Position numbers and translations under genes: made by a program
Notes under the pieces: generated by a model
What the model saw: the letters and a program-made list of their open reading frames with translations, nothing else
Databases searched by the model: none
Told to the model about the DNA's origin: nothing
Assembly (NCBI GenBank): GCA_044375955.1
Contig: JBILLS010000002.1
Coordinates: 86,461 to 150,460 of the forward strand
DNA: 64,000 bases
DNA from: VGCC01 sp044375955
GTDB taxonomy: Bacteria > Actinomycetota > Actinomycetes > S36-B12
Direction: 5' to 3'
Shown here: in pieces, positions 16,162-24,207 of the stretch
How positions within the stretch are numbered: the first letter of the stretch is position 1
Layout of the letters: every line of letters begins with the position of its first letter

Positions 16162-17207
16162 GTCTTCACCTTCCTGATCCACTGGTCGATGGCCACCGCG
16201 GCAATGACGAGGATGCCGACGGCGAGAACTCGATAGGCCTGGTCGAGCCCGGCAAGGGCCAACCCGTTCTCGACCACGACGATGATGAATGTTCCGATAA
16301 GTGTCCCGATCATCGTGCCGCGTCCGCCGAATAGCGAGACGCCGCCGATCACCACGGCGGTGATGGTGTCGAGGTTGATCAGTGGGTCCGCGTTGGGGGA
16401 TGCCGAACCCACACGGCCGATATAGACCCACGAAGCGATGCCCATGATGAGGCCGGCCACGACGTAGACGCTGAAGATCACGCGCTTGACGCGGATACCA
16501 GAGAGTTCCGCTGCCACCGGATCGTCACCGACCGCGTACACATGCCGCCCCCACGCCGTATTGCGCAGGATGTAGGCGAAGACGGCGAACAGGATCAGCA
16601 TCAGGACCACGCCGTACATCAGCTGGAAGTCGCCGATCTTGACAGTGGTGCCGAGCCACTTGAGCAGCTCGGGGATCTCCGGACCCTGGATGGTGCGCGC
16701 CTTGAACAGAATCAACGTCAATGCGGTGAACACGCTCAGCGTGCCGAGAGTGACGATGAACGGCGGGAGGTTGAAGCGCACGATGAGGAAACCGTTGACC
16801 GCACCGGCCAGGGTTGCGGCAAGGATGCCGAGCACGATCGACAGAGCCGGGTTCTGACCCGCGATGGGCAGGACATTGGAAGCGGTCACCGAGACCGCGA
16901 GGTTGGCCATGAGCATCTGGCCGAACACCATGATCGCGCCGATGCTCAGGTCGATACCGGCGGTCAGGATGATGAGGGTCTGCGCGATCGCGAGGGTTCC
17001 GATGACCACGGACTGCTGGGTGAGGAAGGAGAGGTTTCCCGGGAGGAGGAACCTCTCGTTGAGAAGAGTGAAGACCACCATCGCGACCACGAGGACGATG
17101 AGCGGGCTGAGGTACGGATAGCGGTGCAGGGTGCTCTGCACGCGCTGGATCGGGGTTCGCCGCTCCATGAATTCCTCAGCGAGGTCCACCGTGGGGGCCT
17201 GGGACAC
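16158..17207 (-). CDS. Sugar ABC transporter permease (RbsC/BPD_transp_2 family)
   Basis: The 349-residue protein has about ten membrane segments and the branched-chain/ribose permease motif TAGIDLSIGAIMVFGQM. A second conserved motif, TITAVVIGGVSLFGGRGT, lies near the C terminus. It forms the membrane channel of the importer. The GTG at 17207 has a strong AAGGAGG 9 bases upstream, so I prefer it to the ATG at 17240. A long hairpin separates it from the binding-protein gene. Confidence 0.95.
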   Translation of the reverse strand: MSQAPTVDLAEEFMERRTPIQRVQSTLHRYPYLSPLIVLVVAMVVFTLLNERFLLPGNLSFLTQQSVVIGTLAIAQTLIILTAGIDLSIGAIMVFGQMLMANLAVSVTASNVLPIAGQNPALSIVLGILAATLAGAVNGFLIVRFNLPPFIVTLGTLSVFTALTLILFKARTIQGPEIPELLKWLGTTVKIGDFQLMYGVVLMLILFAVFAYILRNTAWGRHVYAVGDDPVAAELSGIRVKRVIFSVYVVAGLIMGIASWVYIGRVGSASPNADPLINLDTITAVVIGGVSLFGGRGTMIGTLIGTFIIVVVENGLALAGLDQAYRVLAVGILVIAAVAIDQWIRKVKT

Positions 17208-17259
17208 CGGATGCCTCCTTGTTTCAAAGGTCTCAAGCACGATATCGGAGAGATATGTG

Positions 17260-17293
17260 CCCGGGGCGGCAATCGTGAGATTGCCGCCCCGGG
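17260..17293 (-). terminator. 14-bp perfect hairpin between binding-protein and permease genes
   Basis: CCCGGGGCGGCAAT at 17260-17273 pairs perfectly with its complement at 17280-17293 around a 6-base loop. It lies after the binding-protein stop and before the permease ribosome site, on the same transcript. Such intercistronic hairpins partly stop transcription or protect the upstream message, which raises binding-protein output relative to membrane components. Confidence 0.8.
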
Positions 17294-17317
17294 TCAGTTA
17301 CTAACTCCGCTCGGGGT

Positions 17318-18472
17318 TTAGCCCCAGGCGTTGTCGATGCACTGCTGAGCGGTCCACTGCTCTGCAGCGGTGACCGTGTCCATCGGCTCCTCGGTGCAGA
17401 GCTTCACACCGGTGTCGAAGAACGTGCCATCCGCAGAGGTGTTCGAAGGCGGCGCGCCACCGTCGGCGATCGCCTTGATCGCTTCAACACCGAGCTTGGC
17501 CATCAGCAGCGGGTACTGCTGCGAGGTGGCCTGGATCTCGCCAGCCTTGACGGCCTCGACACCCGCGAGACCACCGTCAACCGAGACGATGATGACGTCC
17601 TGGCCGATGGTCTTGCCGGCTGCCTTCAGGGCCTCAGCGGCACCGAACGCAGTGGGCTCGTTGATGGTGTAAACGACGTTGATGTCCGGGTTCTTGGAGA
17701 GACAGGTCTCCATGCCCTTACGGCCACCTTCCTCGTTCGCACCGGTTGCCTCGAGGCAGACGATCTCGTAGTCGCCACCGGCACCGGTGGTGTACTTGCC
17801 CGTCGCCTCTTCGTCACCCATGACCGTGAGGTCCTTGATGTCGATGCCCATGCCGCGGAGGAAGCCGTTGTCACGGCAGTAGTCCACGGACACCATGCGA
17901 TCGTTGAAGATCACGAGACGGGCGATGGTCGCCTTCTCGCCGTTGAGCTTGCCCGCGGCCCACTGGCCGATGGCCTCGCCTGCGAGGCAGTTGTCTGTTG
18001 CGAAGGTGATGTCCACGACGTCCGGCGGATCGGTCGGGGTGTCGAGGGCGATCACGTAGAGGCCGGCATCACGCGCCTTCTTGATGGCGTCGTTGACGTT
18101 CACCGACATCGGGGTGATCAGAATGCCCGCCTGGCCCTGAGCGATGGCGTTCTCGATCAGGTCGATCTGACCCTGGTCGTCGCCCTCGGTCTTGCCAGAG
18201 CCCACCGTCAGATCAACACCGACGGCCGCAGCCGCCTCCTTCGCGCCCTCCTGCATGGCGACGAAGAACGGGTTGGTGGAGTCCTTCGTGATCAGAGAGA
18301 CGGCAACAGTGCCACCGCCCTCTGCCGGAGCCTCCGCCGCAGCGGTCTCTTCCGTGGCAGCTGCATCAGTGGACTCCTCGGAGCCGCTGCTACAGGCCGC
18401 CAAAGTGATGGACAGTGCGCCCACTGCGGCGATCGCAGCGAATCCACGTCCACGCTTCACGCGGTTGAACAT
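17318..18472 (-). CDS. Sugar ABC transporter substrate-binding lipoprotein
   Basis: The 384-residue periplasmic-binding-protein fold belongs to the ribose/galactose/inositol group. It has a lipoprotein signal with Cys27 in SITLAACSSG, then an Ala/Glu/Thr-rich linker. The binding core has DSTNPFFVAMQEGAKEAA near the start and VYTINEPTAFGAAEAL and DVIIVSVDGGLAGVEA later. It is surface-anchored and delivers substrate to the permease. The ATG at 18472 follows AAGGG. Operator-like palindromes lie just upstream. Confidence 0.94.
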   Translation of the reverse strand: MFNRVKRGRGFAAIAAVGALSITLAACSSGSEESTDAAATEETAAAEAPAEGGGTVAVSLITKDSTNPFFVAMQEGAKEAAAAVGVDLTVGSGKTEGDDQGQIDLIENAIAQGQAGILITPMSVNVNDAIKKARDAGLYVIALDTPTDPPDVVDITFATDNCLAGEAIGQWAAGKLNGEKATIARLVIFNDRMVSVDYCRDNGFLRGMGIDIKDLTVMGDEEATGKYTTGAGGDYEIVCLEATGANEEGGRKGMETCLSKNPDINVVYTINEPTAFGAAEALKAAGKTIGQDVIIVSVDGGLAGVEAVKAGEIQATSQQYPLLMAKLGVEAIKAIADGGAPPSNTSADGTFFDTGVKLCTEEPMDTVTAAEQWTAQQCIDNAWG

Positions 18473-18537
18473 GTAGTTTCCCTTCGAAGGGTGGTTGGGG
18501 TAGTGCAACGTCGCTACGGGCTGGAGACCCACCCCAT

Positions 18538-18558
18538 GACAACGTTGTCGTAACGTTA
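18538..18558. promoter_or_regulatory. LacI-type operator candidates (perfect dyad plus second core)
   Basis: GACAACGTTGTC at 18538-18549 is a perfect 12-base palindrome with the central CG typical of LacI/GalR operators. TAACGTTA at 18551-18558 repeats the AACGTT core. They lie 66 bases upstream of the binding-protein start, between it and the divergent lacI-type gene. Confidence 0.65.
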
Positions 18559-18581
18559 TTCGGGAAGCATTGATTCCTGTC

Positions 18582-18589
18582 AAGCGCTT
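18582..18589. promoter_or_regulatory. AAGCGCTT palindrome in the transporter/LacI promoter region
   Basis: AAGCGCTT is an 8-base palindrome of the kind found in LacI-family operators. It sits between the GACAACGTTGTC site and the regulator start. It may be a promoter-proximal half-site or chance. Confidence 0.3.
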
Positions 18590-18609
18590 CGGTCTAATGC
18601 TGCCGATTC

Positions 18610-19662
18610 GTGATGACAACGTTATCCGCGGGGGGCCGGCCCAGGCGCAGGGCGAGGCCCACGATGCGCGATGTGGCGGCGCTGGCCGGGGTGTCCCTGA
18701 AAACAGTCTCCCGGGTGATCAACCGGGAGTCCGGGGTCTCACCGGAGGTGGCTGCCCGGGTCGCCGACGCGGCCGCCCAGTTGGACTACCGCCCGGACAT
18801 GAACGCGAGCAACCTGCGGCGCATCGATGGCCGGACGGGGACGGTCGGCCTGCTCTTGGAGGACGTCGCCAACGAGTTCAGTGCGGCAGCGCACGCGGGG
18901 GTCGAATACGCGGCGCGTCAGCGGGGGATCGCCGTCTTGGCGTCGAGCACACACGGGGACTCGGAGCGTGAGCGCGGTCTGGTGCGTGCCTTGTCGCTAC
19001 GACGCGTGGACGGTTTGATCATCGCGCCGTGTCCGGGGGACCAGGCGTACCTGGCCGCCGAGCTCGCCCAAGGAGTCCCGGTGGTGTTCATCGACCGTCC
19101 GGGTCGCGGCCTCGCCGCCCCCGCGGTTCTCAGTGACAATCTGGTCGGCGCGCGATGCGGGGTCGAGCACCTGTTATCCCTGGGCCACCGCTCCATCGCA
19201 TTCCTCGGCGGCATCTCGGCGGTCGCCACCTCCCAGGAGCGTTTCGGCGGATATAGCGCGGCGCTCGCGGCAGCGGGGGTCTCCATCGCGGACCAGACGA
19301 TCGTCCGGGACATCGGATCGATCGACATGGCTGCGGGAGTCGCCGGAGCGATCCTCGACGGACCCGAGCAACCCACGGCGATCTTCAGTGCGCAGAACCA
19401 GATCACCATGGGTGTCGTGCGTGCGTTGCGTGAACGCGGCCTCCAGCATCGGATCGCGTTGATCGGGTTCGATGACTTCACCCTCGCCGATCTCCTCGAT
19501 CCGGGCGTGGCCGTGGTGGCGCAGGATCCGCGAGCGATCGGTGAGCGGGCTTTTCAGGTGCTCGTCGACGCCATGGAGGAGTCGGTGGGTGACGTGTCCG
19601 CCGAGCTCCTGGTGCCGACGACCCTGATCATTCGCCCATCAGGGGAGATTCCCCCGGCGTGA
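18610..19662 (+). CDS. LacI-family transcriptional regulator
   Basis: The protein of about 350 residues has an N-terminal helix-turn-helix (MRDVAALAGVSLKTVSRVI) with the hinge ASNLRR, and a C-terminal periplasmic-binding-protein-like effector domain. It most likely represses the divergent sugar ABC transporter when no inducer is bound. Three starts are possible: GTG 18610, ATG 18613, or ATG 18664 directly before the helix-turn-helix, which has the better ribosome site (GGCGAGG). An operator copy overlaps the 18613 start, suggesting autoregulation. The 3' end overlaps the converging EamA gene by 35 bases. Confidence 0.93.
   Translation: MMTTLSAGGRPRRRARPTMRDVAALAGVSLKTVSRVINRESGVSPEVAARVADAAAQLDYRPDMNASNLRRIDGRTGTVGLLLEDVANEFSAAAHAGVEYAARQRGIAVLASSTHGDSERERGLVRALSLRRVDGLIIAPCPGDQAYLAAELAQGVPVVFIDRPGRGLAAPAVLSDNLVGARCGVEHLLSLGHRSIAFLGGISAVATSQERFGGYSAALAAAGVSIADQTIVRDIGSIDMAAGVAGAILDGPEQPTAIFSAQNQITMGVVRALRERGLQHRIALIGFDDFTLADLLDPGVAVVAQDPRAIGERAFQVLVDAMEESVGDVSAELLVPTTLIIRPSGEIPPA
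18615..18626. promoter_or_regulatory. Second LacI-type operator copy at the regulator start
   Basis: GACAACGTTATC differs from the perfect palindrome at 18538 by one base. The shared consensus is GAYAACGTTRTC. It overlaps the first codons of the regulator if translation starts at 18613, as expected for autorepression. Confidence 0.6.
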
Positions 19663-20617
19663 CCTGGGTGGGACGTGACGTCTCCGCGACGATGATTCCA
19701 GCGACGACAAGCAGACCGCCGACCACTTGAATGAGTGTCAGCATCTCGCCCAACAGGATCAAGGCGAGGATCGCGGCCCAGACGGGCTCGCTCGTGCCGA
19801 TGATGCCCGCGCGCTCCGCACCGAGACGTCGGAGGGAACCCAGGACGAGCAGGAATGCGATCACTGTCCCGAAGACGATGCCGAGCAGCATGATCACCCA
19901 GATAGGAAGACCAGGCCACCCAGGTCCGATCGGCGCTCCCGACTCCAACAGCATGGCGAACGGGAATGACGTCCAGGGCGCGATGATCGACCACGTTGCA
20001 GTCGAGAAGACGAATCCCCACATAGTCAACGACAGCGCATCCCGATGACCTTGCCCCGATTCCCCGAGAATCCAATACAGCGCGAGGGCCACGGCGGTCA
20101 GGAAACCCGTGATCACGCCCAGGGTGTCCAACGTGGCCCCCTGCCAGACCTGGGCAACGAGTGCAAGACCGAGCAGGGTCAGGCCGATCGCCACCCAGAT
20201 GCGACTACGAACCGGTTGCTTGCGAACGAACTTCACGTAGATCGCGACCAGGATCGGGGCGAGGAACGCAAGGAGTGTCCCGATGCTGACCGGAAGGCGC
20301 GAGATGGTGAAGAAATAGAGGAACTGCACCAGTGTGAAGGCGATGACGCCGTAGGCGAGAAGGAATGGCACTTCGCGAAGGCGGACCTTGAACGCTCGGG
20401 GGCGGATGATCGCCACCAGGATGATCAGGATGATCATGGCGCCTGCGTTGCGTAGTTCCACCAGGCGCAACGGGGTGAATCCGACTTCGATTGCGGATTT
20501 CGCGAGTACACCGTTGAGGGCGAAGAAGATCGCGGCGACGAGATACATCACGACACCCACGACCTGCGGGTTCCGGGATGAGTGGGGCGCGGGCGTCAGT
20601 CGATCTGCAACAGCCAC
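19628..20617 (-). CDS. EamA/DMT-family transporter
   Basis: The 329-residue protein has about ten membrane helices in two EamA halves. The first opens with YLVAAIFFALNGVLAKSAI and the second holds the conserved GTSEPVWAAILALILLGE block. Such proteins export or import small metabolites; the substrate is not predictable here. Its start overlaps the glucokinase gene by 22 bases and its end overlaps the converging regulator by 35 bases. Confidence 0.9.
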   Translation of the reverse strand: MAVADRLTPAPHSSRNPQVVGVVMYLVAAIFFALNGVLAKSAIEVGFTPLRLVELRNAGAMIILIILVAIIRPRAFKVRLREVPFLLAYGVIAFTLVQFLYFFTISRLPVSIGTLLAFLAPILVAIYVKFVRKQPVRSRIWVAIGLTLLGLALVAQVWQGATLDTLGVITGFLTAVALALYWILGESGQGHRDALSLTMWGFVFSTATWSIIAPWTSFPFAMLLESGAPIGPGWPGLPIWVIMLLGIVFGTVIAFLLVLGSLRRLGAERAGIIGTSEPVWAAILALILLGEMLTLIQVVGGLLVVAGIIVAETSRPTQVTPGESPLMGE

Positions 20618-21357
20618 GCGCGTGCACCACCCACCAACGCGGCCGCGTTCGGCACGATCACGACATCGTCACCGAGTCGGGTGACGACCGTCGGTGTGAT
20701 GTGGCGGGAGTTACCACCTCCGATGTAGAGGCGATCCCACAGGAAGACAGGACGAAGGCCGTCGATGACCCGCTGCACACGGCGCGACCACAGGGCATCG
20801 CCGAGTCGGCGACGCTCGTGTTCACCGATATAGGTGTCATACGACAGACCCCAGCGCACGGGAGCCTGAGAGAGTTCGAGGTGCGGTGCGAGGTGGCCGC
20901 CGTCGTAGATGGCGCACCCGAGCCCTGTTCCGAGAGTCAGCACCACTTCGAGTCCCTGGCCGGCGATGACGCCCGCGCCGTGGACTTCAGCATCGTTGAG
21001 AACGCGCACCGGAATGCCGAGTGAATCGGAGATCGCTGCCTGTGCGTCGAAGCCCTCCCACTGCTCGACGAGCTCAGGTTCTATGCGCGTGCGCGGGCCT
21101 GACCGGGTGATGTAGTGCGGGGTGGTGATCACCACCCCGTGCCGGATCATCCCCGGAAGACCCACGGTCGCGCGGTCTGCCTTCGGCAACTGCGAGGCCA
21201 ACTCCGTCAGTGTCTTGACGAAGAGCGCGGTCGAGAGGGGATAGGGAGTCGGGACGCGCACCGGCTGGGCGCGCATCGTGCCGGATTCATCGAGAACGCA
21301 ACCCTTGATGCCACCGCCACCGCAGTCGATGGCCAATGTGGTTGTCACAGCGTGCAA
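20596..21357 (-). CDS. ppgK: Polyphosphate glucokinase (ROK family)
   Basis: The 253-residue cytoplasmic kinase should phosphorylate glucose with polyphosphate or ATP. It shows the phosphate-1 motif LAIDCGGGGIKG, where many homologues have DIGGSGIKG. GLPGMIRHGVVITTPHY and VLNDAEVHGAGV carry the catalytic Asp, followed by TLGTGLGCAIYDGG. Actinobacterial PPGK proteins share this size. The ROK zinc motif (CxCGxxGC) is absent, as expected for PPGK. Confidence 0.9.
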   Translation of the reverse strand: MHAVTTTLAIDCGGGGIKGCVLDESGTMRAQPVRVPTPYPLSTALFVKTLTELASQLPKADRATVGLPGMIRHGVVITTPHYITRSGPRTRIEPELVEQWEGFDAQAAISDSLGIPVRVLNDAEVHGAGVIAGQGLEVVLTLGTGLGCAIYDGGHLAPHLELSQAPVRWGLSYDTYIGEHERRRLGDALWSRRVQRVIDGLRPVFLWDRLYIGGGNSRHITPTVVTRLGDDVVIVPNAAALVGGARAWLLQID

Positions 21358-21412
21358 GTCTGCCCGATACCCTTGCCCGGCTGTTCGGCCGGTTCGCCGG
21401 TACCACCAGCGT

Positions 21413-21507
21413 GGAGGCGTCGCCTAGTCCGGTCTATGGCGCCCGCCTGCTAAGCGGGTTGGGGGTTTTGAGCCCCCTCGAGGGTTCAAATCCCTCCGCC
21501 TCCGCCA
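21413..21507 (+). tRNA. tRNA-Ser (anticodon GCU)
   Basis: GGAGGCG (21413-21419) pairs with CGCCTCC (21497-21503). The anticodon arm CCCGC-CTGCTAA-GCGGG gives anticodon GCT. The variable arm is long, as in serine tRNAs. The 3' CCA is encoded at 21505-21507. A strong hairpin follows 2 bases later. Confidence 0.95.
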
Positions 21508-21508
21508 T

Positions 21509-21532
21509 CAGGGCACCCTCCGGGGTGCCCTG
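21509..21532 (+). terminator. Terminator of tRNA-Ser(GCU)
   Basis: CAGGGCACC and GGTGCCCTG form a perfect 9-bp stem with a 6-base loop directly after the tRNA. A short TTC follows rather than a long T-tract, as is common in high-GC genomes. Confidence 0.75.
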
Positions 21533-21541
21533 TTCGGGTTC

Positions 21542-21979
21542 CTAGCCCACGGTCAGCGTGGAGTTCCGCGGATTCCACGCTGACTTCATGATCGCCAGGT
21601 TGGCCTCGGCCGGTCCGCGCACCACGTCACCGTCGATCTCGAACTGTGATGCGTGAGCCGGGCACGACCATCCGGGGCCGCCGAGGTTCACCGGGACGCC
21701 CTGATGGGTGCAGCGCAGGTCGAGCGCGGTGTAGGTGTCGGGACCCGTGCGCACCACGGCCGCCGGGACACCCTTCACGGTGCCGAGCACGACCGCGCCG
21801 CCCACTGTGCTGAGCCCGCGCACACGCTTCACGGCCACGTCCACGCGACCGTCCTTGCGTCGCTTGATGCCGGTTGCGGCCTGGGCATCATCGGCCAGAA
21901 GCGCTGAACCCATGCCGAGGGTTGCGATGGTGCAGGCCCCCACCAGGAACGAGCGCCGGGATACGGAGTTCTCTGTCAT
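21542..21979 (-). CDS. Exported Rieske [2Fe-2S] protein
   Basis: The 145-residue protein begins with a Tat-type signal (SRRSFLVGACTIATLG). A Rieske domain follows with cluster ligands Cys-Thr-His (LRCTHQGVPV) and Cys-Pro-Ala-His (WSCPAHASQFE). It should carry one electron outside the cytoplasmic membrane as a small redox partner. The ATG at 21979 directly precedes the Tat motif, so the longer frame is rejected. No bc1 or oxygenase partner is adjacent. Confidence 0.9.
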   Translation of the reverse strand: MTENSVSRRSFLVGACTIATLGMGSALLADDAQAATGIKRRKDGRVDVAVKRVRGLSTVGGAVVLGTVKGVPAAVVRTGPDTYTALDLRCTHQGVPVNLGGPGWSCPAHASQFEIDGDVVRGPAEANLAIMKSAWNPRNSTLTVG

Positions 21980-22031
21980 GGAAGCAGTCTGCCCGAATCC
22001 CGGGGTTTTGCGCCCCGGTAGACTCACCGCT

Positions 22032-22045
22032 CGGCCTTCGGGCCG
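22032..22045 (+). other. UUCG-tetraloop hairpin just before tRNA-Arg
   Basis: CGGCC-TTCG-GGCCG ends one base before the tRNA 5' end. It could guide leader folding or RNase P processing, or end transcripts from the other strand. Confidence 0.45.
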
Positions 22046-22046
22046 T

Positions 22047-22122
22047 GCGCCCGTAGCTCAACGGATAGAGCATCTGACTACGGATCAGAAGGTTAGGGGT
22101 TCGAATCCCTTCGGGCGCGCCA
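22047..22122 (+). tRNA. tRNA-Arg (anticodon ACG)
   Basis: GCGCCCG (22047-22053) pairs with CGGGCGC (22112-22118), and the discriminator is G. The anticodon arm TCTGA-CTACGGA-TCAGA gives ACG, whose first base should be converted to inosine by the TadA enzyme also encoded in this window. CCA is encoded at 22120-22122. Confidence 0.96.
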
Positions 22123-22259
22123 GCACCCGCACCACAGGCGTGGAAATTGACCATAAGCCCGCCGTACGTGCAGAAGTGGGCGAATTGCCGAGCGCTCAAT
22201 AGGCCGCCCCGGGCTGTGACGTGCCATGCGGCACCTATGCTGCAGCTCGGAGGCTCACA

Positions 22260-22838
22260 ATGTCCAGTAAAGAAGCCGCAACAGCAGCTACTCACATGCG
22301 CAAAGTTCTCGTGGTTGCGGCGGTTTCTTTGATGGTGCTGGTAGGTGGTTGTAGCTCAGACACGACGTCTACCGATAGCGCCTCGGCAGACACCGCCGCT
22401 GCGGAAACCCCGCTACCGGACGGCACCAAAGGCCTGTTTCCATTAGCTGCCGAGGCCAAACAGGGGTCAAGCTCCGCGGGCTTAATTGACGCGCGCAAGT
22501 GGGCCGATTCACTTGTTCGCGAAGTCTGCCGCGGCCTTAGACCGACTGATATAGATCGTTTGGCTCAAAGAATCGGGATCACCGCAGATCAACTGAGAGA
22601 GACGTGCGGTATTGACTCGCCGACGCTATCGGGGAGTAAGAACTTCACCTGTGGAATTTTCGGTTGCGGCCGTCCTCAAGTAGCAGACGCGATCGTCTCT
22701 GACCTTTGCAAAGCGCTTATCGATCGAGGCAACCCAGCGACCATGCAGATTGTGGCTGAAAAACTCGGGGCTAGCACCGAAGCAATCGCACAGGCGTGTC
22801 TGTCTGCCAATGCAAAGGGTTGGAAGGCACCGAGATAA
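22260..22838 (+). CDS. Lipoprotein with two cysteine-bracketed helical repeats, function unknown
   Basis: I do not recognise this 192-residue protein. A lipobox (MVLVGGC, Cys31) predicts membrane anchoring, then a Ser/Thr/Ala linker follows. Two similar segments come next: residues 90-116 (C...LAQRIGITADQLRETC) and 150-180 (C...VAEKLGASTEAIAQAC). Each is flanked by cysteines that could form a disulfide. Cys131 and Cys136 lie between them. GGAGG precedes the ATG at 22260; an internal ATG at 22296 is possible. The DNA is visibly less GC-rich than its neighbours and follows tRNA-Arg, so it may have been acquired. Confidence 0.75.
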   Translation: MSSKEAATAATHMRKVLVVAAVSLMVLVGGCSSDTTSTDSASADTAAAETPLPDGTKGLFPLAAEAKQGSSSAGLIDARKWADSLVREVCRGLRPTDIDRLAQRIGITADQLRETCGIDSPTLSGSKNFTCGIFGCGRPQVADAIVSDLCKALIDRGNPATMQIVAEKLGASTEAIAQACLSANAKGWKAPR

Positions 22839-22854
22839 GCCGTTCGGTGGATCA

Positions 22855-24129
22855 CTACCAACTTCGTTTGGCGATAACCCGATCCTGGTCGGTAAGCAGG
22901 CTGACACTCCCGTTCGCCCACAAGGCTGGTGTGCGGCTGCGCAGGAAGTCCGCGGACGAGTAATCCACGAGCGCACCACGGGGTGGGCGTCCAACATAGA
23001 GCGTCCAGGTGGATCCGGGAGCTAGGCAGGTGCCGGGCTGGAACGAGTAGCGAGTGTTTCCCGTTTCGATTCGATATGTGTCGAGGCAGTGGGTGACAGT
23101 GCCCCGGTTCTTGATGCGCACCCACTGCGTCTGAGCCCGCTTCTTGCCCTTCTTCTCGCCGAGGGAGAAGTCGTCGATGATGATCGCACTCGAATAGGGG
23201 TCATCGTCGCACTGCGTAGTGCACGGGTACTCGCGCCAGAAACGGAAGTTGCCGTACTTGTCGAGCAGGTAGGCGCCATCACCGAGGAGCGCGGGTCCCT
23301 GACCGGCCGCCGTGTAGAGGCGAGACCTGTGACCGACGTACAGGTCGCGTGGCTGTGGGATCGCTGGTGTTCCAGCGCCAGTGTGCACGACGCGGTAGTC
23401 ATCGGGAGCGAGAACACTGCCGCCGGGGAATTGGAACCAGGCCTGGTTACCGGAGTCACGCACCACCCAGCCGCTGATGTCGACAGGCGCTGCACCGCGG
23501 TTCTTGACCACCACGTACTCGTCATTGAGCGGCTTCGTGGGGTTCCCGCGGTTGATGCGCAGCTCGATGTTCGCATCGGGTTGGTCGGGCTCACCGCAGA
23601 GCTGCGGATTCCACATTCCCTGGCGCCGCTCCTGCGCGCGTTCGATCACTTGGCGGTAGAGCGAACTCATCGCGGCCTCTTTCGCGACGGTGTACCAGAG
23701 TCCCCACCCTCGTTCGGCCATCGCCCAGGCGATATCCAGGTCGAATTCCTTCGTAGCCTCGCTGTAGGCGAGGACCACGCGCTGGGGTCGATTCGCCTTC
23801 CCCTTGGACGTCGGATCGGCGGACAGCAATCGCACCTTGGTGCCGACGGGGAGGAAGCCCTTAAGGGCTTCCGTTGCTCGCCATCCCCCACATTGGCCCG
23901 GGTTCGCACCATGGGGTGCTTCGGGGGAGTTGATCCCGAGAAGACGAATCCGTGACTGCGCACCGGTCACATCATCGGTGACGATCAGGGTGTCACCATC
24001 GACGATGCGCTTCACCGTCGCCGTCTCCCACGCGGTCACCCCATCCCAGGGCCCCGCGTGCGCGGGCGCAGCCGTCGCCACTACCGCGGTGACGGCTGCG
24101 AGGGCTACGAGTGTTCGCTTCATGATCAT
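22855..24129 (-). CDS. Secreted thermonuclease-family (SNase) protein with lamin-tail domain
   Basis: The 424-residue protein has a signal peptide (residues 1-26, ending PAHA) and a staphylococcal-nuclease domain. Catalytic-type residues appear as RIVDGDTL, Arg62 and Glu70 in RIRLLGINSPEAPHG, and an Arg near 117 in RPQRVVLAY. A lamin-tail-like beta domain follows around residues 205-290 (NDEYVVVKNRGAAPVDISGW), and a second similar region comes near 330-400. It probably cleaves extracellular nucleic acids. The chosen ATG at 24129 has GGAG 5 bases upstream. Confidence 0.87.
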   Translation of the reverse strand: MIMKRTLVALAAVTAVVATAAPAHAGPWDGVTAWETATVKRIVDGDTLIVTDDVTGAQSRIRLLGINSPEAPHGANPGQCGGWRATEALKGFLPVGTKVRLLSADPTSKGKANRPQRVVLAYSEATKEFDLDIAWAMAERGWGLWYTVAKEAAMSSLYRQVIERAQERRQGMWNPQLCGEPDQPDANIELRINRGNPTKPLNDEYVVVKNRGAAPVDISGWVVRDSGNQAWFQFPGGSVLAPDDYRVVHTGAGTPAIPQPRDLYVGHRSRLYTAAGQGPALLGDGAYLLDKYGNFRFWREYPCTTQCDDDPYSSAIIIDDFSLGEKKGKKRAQTQWVRIKNRGTVTHCLDTYRIETGNTRYSFQPGTCLAPGSTWTLYVGRPPRGALVDYSSADFLRSRTPALWANGSVSLLTDQDRVIAKRSW

Positions 24130-24207
24130 GGATACTCCGAAAGGGTCTTCCATTGTCACATGCAGATATGGGCGATCCCGTCATCGGCCCACGTCGACCC
24201 GAATCCG

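Noticed and set aside
22047..22850. Integrated element at tRNA-Arg
   Set aside because: No integrase or direct repeat of the tRNA 3' end was seen; only one lower-GC gene follows.
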